Assembly: GCA_028687395.1 (NCBI GenBank)
Contig: JAQUAE010000053.1
Span: 1 to 8,902 of the forward strand
Reading direction: 5' to 3'
DNA length: 8,902 nt
From: Anaerolineales bacterium
GTDB taxonomy: Bacteria > Chloroflexota > Anaerolineae > Anaerolineales > UBA4823
Position numbers and translations under genes: made by a program. Numbering within the stretch: position 1 is the first letter of the stretch; each line of letters opens with the position of its first letter. The notes beneath the pieces were generated by a model. The model saw nothing but the letters and a program-made list of their open reading frames with translations, was not told the DNA's origin and ran no database searches. This document shows positions 6,060 through 8,902 of the stretch, in pieces.

Positions 6060-7427
6060 TCATCCCGGGGGGTAACCCCCTGCCTCCGGCGGCGTGGACT
6101 CCTGCTTGGGAAGGACGGCAAAAGGGGCAAATTGAGCCAGCAAGCGTCCCGGAAGAGCGCCCTGCAGCGTGACGCCGCCTGGATCGTGCTCGACGCGTTC
6201 CACCTGGCCCTGGTTGTGAAAGAGCGCAATCAACCCGCCCTCACGGAAGGGCAGGCGCACCGTCACCGGCGAATATTTTTCGTATAGAATCTGGCTCAGG
6301 CGCTTGAGGAGACCAGGCATGCCCAGTCCGGTCGTGGCTGAGATCGCCACCGCATCCGGGAATGCGTTCAGCGACTCTTCGGCTCGCTGCGGCTGCTGAA
6401 GCAAATCAATCTTATTTAGCGCCGTCAAGACCGGGATGTGACCGGCTTCGATCTCCTGCAGCGTCTGGTGGACGGCGGTGGCCTGGGCCTGGGCGTTCGG
6501 GTGGGTCACATCCACCACGTGCAGCAACAGATCCGCCTCGGCGATCTCCTCCAGAGTGGCGCGGAAAGCCGCTACCAGCGTGGTGGGCAGTTTCTGGATG
6601 AACCCCACGGTATCGGTAAACAGCACCGGGTAGCCACCAGGCAGCTCAACGCGCCGCGTGGTTGGGTCCAGCGTGGCGAAAAGCTGATCGGCGACGTACA
6701 CGTCCGCCGACGCCAGGCGGTTGAGCAGGGTCGACTTGCCGGCATTGGTGTAGCCAACCAGCACCACAATGGGGATGTTGGAGCGCTTGCGGCGCACCCG
6801 GTATTGCTGGCGGTGCACGCGCACCTTCTCCAACTCCTGGCGCAGGTGGGAAATGCGCCGGTCGATGTCCCGCCGGTCGACTTCCAACTGGGTTTCACCA
6901 GGACCGCGCAAGCCCACCCCACCTACCCCTCCGGCGCGCCCACCTCCGCCGCCCGCCTGCCGTGCCAGGTGCGTCCAGGCGCGGGTCAGGCGTGGCAGGC
7001 GATATTCGTATTGCGCTAGCTCCACTTGCAAGGCGCCCTCGCGTGTATTTGCGTGCTGGGCGAAGATATCCAGGATCAACGCGGTGCGATCCAGGATGCG
7101 CAGGCGTTCGCCGAAGATAGCCTCCAGCTCACGGGTGTGCCGCGGGGAGAGCTCTTCGTCGAAGAGGATGATATCCGCCAGGGTCTCGTCCGCCAGGCTC
7201 TTGATCTCCTCCACCTTGCCTGGTCCAATCAACGTCTTTGAGTGGGGACGATCGAGCTTCTGCGTGGATTGACCCACCACGACTAAACCCGCGGTATCAG
7301 CCAATAACGCCAACTCGCTCAACGAATCCTCCAGGGGGAGGAGACCATCTTCACCGCGCAATTGCACCCCCACCAGGTAAGCGCGCTCCCGGCGTGGTAG
7401 GGTCGATTCAGGCGTCTTCTTGGCCAT
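6060..7427 (-). CDS. hflX: Ribosome-associated GTPase HflX
   Basis: A 455-residue Obg-HflX superfamily GTPase that binds the 50S subunit and can split stalled or stressed 70S ribosomes. The N-terminal HflX domain carries the IGPGKVEEI signature (67-75), FDEELSPRHTRELE (89-102) and DRTALILDIFAQHANTREG (113-131). The linker is Gly-rich (GGGGGRAGGVGGVG, 159-172) and leads into GLRGPGETQLE (172-182) and a charged helix (184-216). The GTPase domain shows G1 GYTNAGKS (225-232), a G2 region with conserved Thr in FATLDPTTR (250-258), G3 DTVGF (272-276), G4 NKID (338-341) and G5 SA (363-364). A short C-terminal domain follows, ending in a Pro/Gly-rich tail. All nucleotide-binding motifs are intact. 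The start is supported by AAGGAG just upstream. It is the last gene of the minus-strand set, 101 bases after the peptidase gene. Confidence 0.97.
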   Translation of the reverse strand: MAKKTPESTLPRRERAYLVGVQLRGEDGLLPLEDSLSELALLADTAGLVVVGQSTQKLDRPHSKTLIGPGKVEEIKSLADETLADIILFDEELSPRHTRELEAIFGERLRILDRTALILDIFAQHANTREGALQVELAQYEYRLPRLTRAWTHLARQAGGGGGRAGGVGGVGLRGPGETQLEVDRRDIDRRISHLRQELEKVRVHRQQYRVRRKRSNIPIVVLVGYTNAGKSTLLNRLASADVYVADQLFATLDPTTRRVELPGGYPVLFTDTVGFIQKLPTTLVAAFRATLEEIAEADLLLHVVDVTHPNAQAQATAVHQTLQEIEAGHIPVLTALNKIDLLQQPQRAEESLNAFPDAVAISATTGLGMPGLLKRLSQILYEKYSPVTVRLPFREGGLIALFHNQGQVERVEHDPGGVTLQGALPGRLLAQFAPFAVLPKQESTPPEAGGYPPG

Positions 7428-7430
7428 TTT

Positions 7431-7435
7431 CTCCT
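7431..7435 (-). promoter_or_regulatory. Ribosome binding site of hflX
   Basis: Read on the minus strand, AGGAG within AAAAGGAGA ends three bases before the ATG at 7427. The spacing is short but the match is strong, and it supports this start. Confidence 0.65.
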
Positions 7436-7528
7436 TTTATCACTCCTGGTGAGCGGGGGTCATCCCTTCAAGGGCTTGCTGCCTGCCAGGGCGAACAGGC
7501 GAGCCCAGGCACCCGATTTACTGAGCTG

Positions 7529-8452
7529 TCACTGACTTCCCGCTTCGCTCATAAGCCAGGCAAGCAGCGTCTCGCCGACCACTTCCAGGCTGTACGGTGA
7601 TATCTTGTCCAGCGTATCCCGCGTGGTATGCCAGTATGGGTAGTCAAAATCGATGATGTCCACGGCGGGTATCCCAACGCGCTGGAAGGGCACGTGATCG
7701 TCCAATAGACGATGTTTTTCCTCGGGGATGAACAGGTGCGCATACCCCAGGTCGGCAGCGATCTGCCAGATATCGGCCGCTAATTCGGGGTGCGAATTCT
7801 TCTCCAGGTATAACTCCAGGTCAGCATCGCCGACCATGTCCGCAATCACCACCGCGTCGGGCTTCTGTGCTCCAAGCTGGCGCACGAAGGCTTGCGAACC
7901 CAGCAACCACTCCCACCCCATAATATTACCATTATCCTCGGCGTCGAAAAACACCAGCCAGATTTGTCCGGGGTTCAGCTCAGCCTCCGGCACAGCGGGG
8001 ATGGTCCTGGCCAGCTCGAGCAGCACCGCCACGCCTGAAGCGCCGTCATTGGCGCCCGGCACTGCTTCCTGCCACCGGCTCTCCTGCGCATCCCGGTCGG
8101 CGTAGAAACGGGTGTCATAATGGGCGCCGAGGAGCACCCACGGGCGCCCCTCCCCCCATCTGGCGATGATATTCCTGACCGGCTTTCCTGCTTCGCTGGT
8201 TTCCTGGTTCTCTACAGTCCACCCCGCTTCTGCAAGCGATGCGGCGATCCACTCCGCAGTTGCTGTGTGAGCAGCGCTCCCTGGCGTGCGCGGTCCCAGG
8301 GAGACCTGATAGGCTGCGTCCTGGAATGCCTGTTGCCCATTGAAGCTGTCGAGGTGTTCTCTTGTTGGTACTTGCGTTGGTTGTTGAGGCGTGCAAGCGG
8401 CATAGATGAGCAGGGTTATTGTTATTGAGAGGTGTGGGGGTTTTATTGGCAT
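7529..8452 (-). CDS. Secreted M28-family metallopeptidase / glutaminyl-cyclase-like protein, probable lipoprotein
   Basis: From ATG 8452 this is a 307-residue exported zinc hydrolase. Residues 1-20 form a short signal sequence (MPIKPPHLSITITLLIYAAC) with Cys20 as likely lipid anchor; Tyr at -3 makes the lipobox atypical. Zn-site motifs in order: GAHYDT (His111, Asp113), GANDGASG (Asp136), FFDAED (Glu172 as candidate general base, Asp173 as ligand), VIADMVGD (Asp205) and YWHTTRDT (His275). LGPRTPGS (53-60) and DDHVPF (251-256) are also features of glutaminyl cyclases in this fold, so the product could cleave N-terminal residues or cyclise N-terminal glutamine; sequence alone does not decide. 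An in-frame TTG at 8482 would add ten residues before the signal sequence; I prefer the ATG because the signal peptide then starts normally. No convincing Shine-Dalgarno is seen for either start. The gene lies downstream of trmFO on the same strand. Confidence 0.85.
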   Translation of the reverse strand: MPIKPPHLSITITLLIYAACTPQQPTQVPTREHLDSFNGQQAFQDAAYQVSLGPRTPGSAAHTATAEWIAASLAEAGWTVENQETSEAGKPVRNIIARWGEGRPWVLLGAHYDTRFYADRDAQESRWQEAVPGANDGASGVAVLLELARTIPAVPEAELNPGQIWLVFFDAEDNGNIMGWEWLLGSQAFVRQLGAQKPDAVVIADMVGDADLELYLEKNSHPELAADIWQIAADLGYAHLFIPEEKHRLLDDHVPFQRVGIPAVDIIDFDYPYWHTTRDTLDKISPYSLEVVGETLLAWLMSEAGSQ

Positions 8453-8487
8453 AGGGGTAATTTGGTAATTGGCTATACGCAATCCAC

Positions 8488-8499
8488 GCGGTTAACCGC
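8488..8499. promoter_or_regulatory. Perfect 12-bp palindrome upstream of the M28 gene
   Basis: GCGGTTAACCGC is a perfect dyad with no spacer, located 36 bases upstream of the peptidase ATG and 24 bases after the trmFO stop. It could be an operator half-site pair for a dimeric regulator or simply chance. No consensus promoter could be confidently placed next to it. Confidence 0.3.
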
Positions 8500-8523
8500 T
8501 TATCTCATCCTTTTTCTGCCCGC

Positions 8524-8902
8524 TCATCCCAGTCCTACCTCGCCGGTAAACCTCGCCAGGTGTTCGTTTGCCCGAGCAGCATATGCTGCCCCCCGCTCCC
8601 GCTTCCCCCTCACTACCCTTTCCAATTCCGGCAAAATGCCAAAATTGGCCTTCATCGGCTGGAAATCCGCCTGGCTGGCGTGGGTCACATAATGGCACAG
8701 CGCGCCGGTCATCGTCGTCTCGGGCAATGCCACCAGCTCCTGGCCGCGGGCGTGCCGCGCCGCATTCCACCCCGTCAGGTAACCGGTGGCAATGTTACCC
8801 ACGTAGCCCTCTACGCCGGTAATCTGCCCGGCAAAGAAGAGGTCCTCACGTACTTTGGAGCGCATCGTCGCCTCCAGATACGCAGGCGAGAAGATAAAAG
8901 TA
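8524..8902 (-). CDS. trmFO: Methylenetetrahydrofolate-tRNA-(uracil-54-C5)-methyltransferase TrmFO, C-terminal part (5' partial)
   Basis: The frame is open through the right edge; the visible 126 residues are the C-terminal quarter to third of a protein usually about 435-470 residues long. TrmFO uses FAD/NADH and 5,10-methylenetetrahydrofolate to make 5-methyluridine at position 54 of the tRNA T-loop. The diagnostic block is LFFAGQITGVEGYVGNIATG, with GWNAARHARG after it and then TTMTGALCHYVTH and DFQPMKANFGILP, all characteristic of the TrmFO (GidA-like) C-terminal flavin-binding region and tail. The segment before it (TFIFSPAYLEATM) matches the usual strand preceding the FAGQ motif and shows that the gene continues beyond the window rather than starting at the internal Met at 8865. 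The protein ends normally at the stop 8524-8526. It is transcribed towards the M28 gene. Confidence 0.95.
   Translation of the reverse strand, partial: TFIFSPAYLEATMRSKVREDLFFAGQITGVEGYVGNIATGYLTGWNAARHARGQELVALPETTMTGALCHYVTHASQADFQPMKANFGILPELERVVRGKRERGAAYAARANEHLARFTGEVGLG

Noticed and set aside
6438..7019. Plus-strand open frame of 193 codons opposite hflX
   Set aside because: It is antisense to the intact GTPase motifs of HflX, with no family resemblance and no ribosome site considered convincing.
7428..7528. Inverted repeats in the gap between the M28 gene and hflX (CCCTT-C-AAGGG at 7464-7474; TGCCTG 7480-7485 with CAGGCA 7506-7511)
   Set aside because: Arms are short or far apart, alternative pairings compete, and no T-run follows, so I do not call a terminator or an RNA element.
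8453..8482. TTG at 8482 as the start of the M28 gene
   Set aside because: It would put ten polar residues ahead of a normal-looking signal peptide and has no ribosome site at proper spacing; ATG 8452 is preferred, with moderate certainty.

Overview
This is a GC-rich bacterial window with tightly packed genes: six genes on the plus strand (1-5975) converge on three genes on the minus strand (6060-8902). The genes at both edges are cut by the window. Lineage is inferred from gene content and protein style. The Na+-pumping acyl-CoA decarboxylase split into alpha, gamma, biotin-carrier and beta genes, the ATP-type PEP carboxykinase and the folate-dependent TrmFO suggest an anaerobic or facultative fermenter. 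Chloroflexota (Anaerolineae-like) is my best guess, but it is not proven. I see no mobile element, CRISPR array, tRNA, rRNA or phage gene.

Plus strand, 1-3011: a decarboxylase operon. It holds a carboxyltransferase (5' end missing), a one-helix gamma subunit, a biotin carrier with an EAMKM site, and the polytopic Na+-pumping beta subunit. No biotin carboxylase lies among them, so the complex is best read as a decarboxylase that converts the free energy of decarboxylation (most likely methylmalonyl-CoA to propionyl-CoA) into a Na+ gradient.

Plus strand, 3121-5975: an aspartate aminotransferase and an ATP-dependent PEP carboxykinase that overlap by four bases. A candidate sigma-70 promoter and a good Shine-Dalgarno precede the pair, so it may be transcribed on its own as well as by read-through. 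Both enzymes meet at oxaloacetate. Together with the decarboxylase they fit a succinate/propionate or amino-acid fermentation route in which CO2 and oxaloacetate are shared, an inference from gene order.

Minus strand, 8902-6060, in transcription order: the C-terminal part of trmFO (tRNA m5U54 methyltransferase), a secreted probable lipoprotein of the M28 metallopeptidase / glutaminyl-cyclase-like group, and the ribosome-associated GTPase HflX. The 84-bp convergent gap at 5976-6059 holds a GC-rich inverted repeat.

The window is mostly well-known housekeeping and energy metabolism, and I found no convincing new system. The points most worth a second look are motif deviations at functional sites (the acyl-CoA specificity position of the carboxyltransferase, the Na+-site loop of the beta subunit, two conserved loops of PEP carboxykinase), the linkage of the Na+ pump to the oxaloacetate enzymes, and a perfect 12-bp palindrome between trmFO and the peptidase gene.
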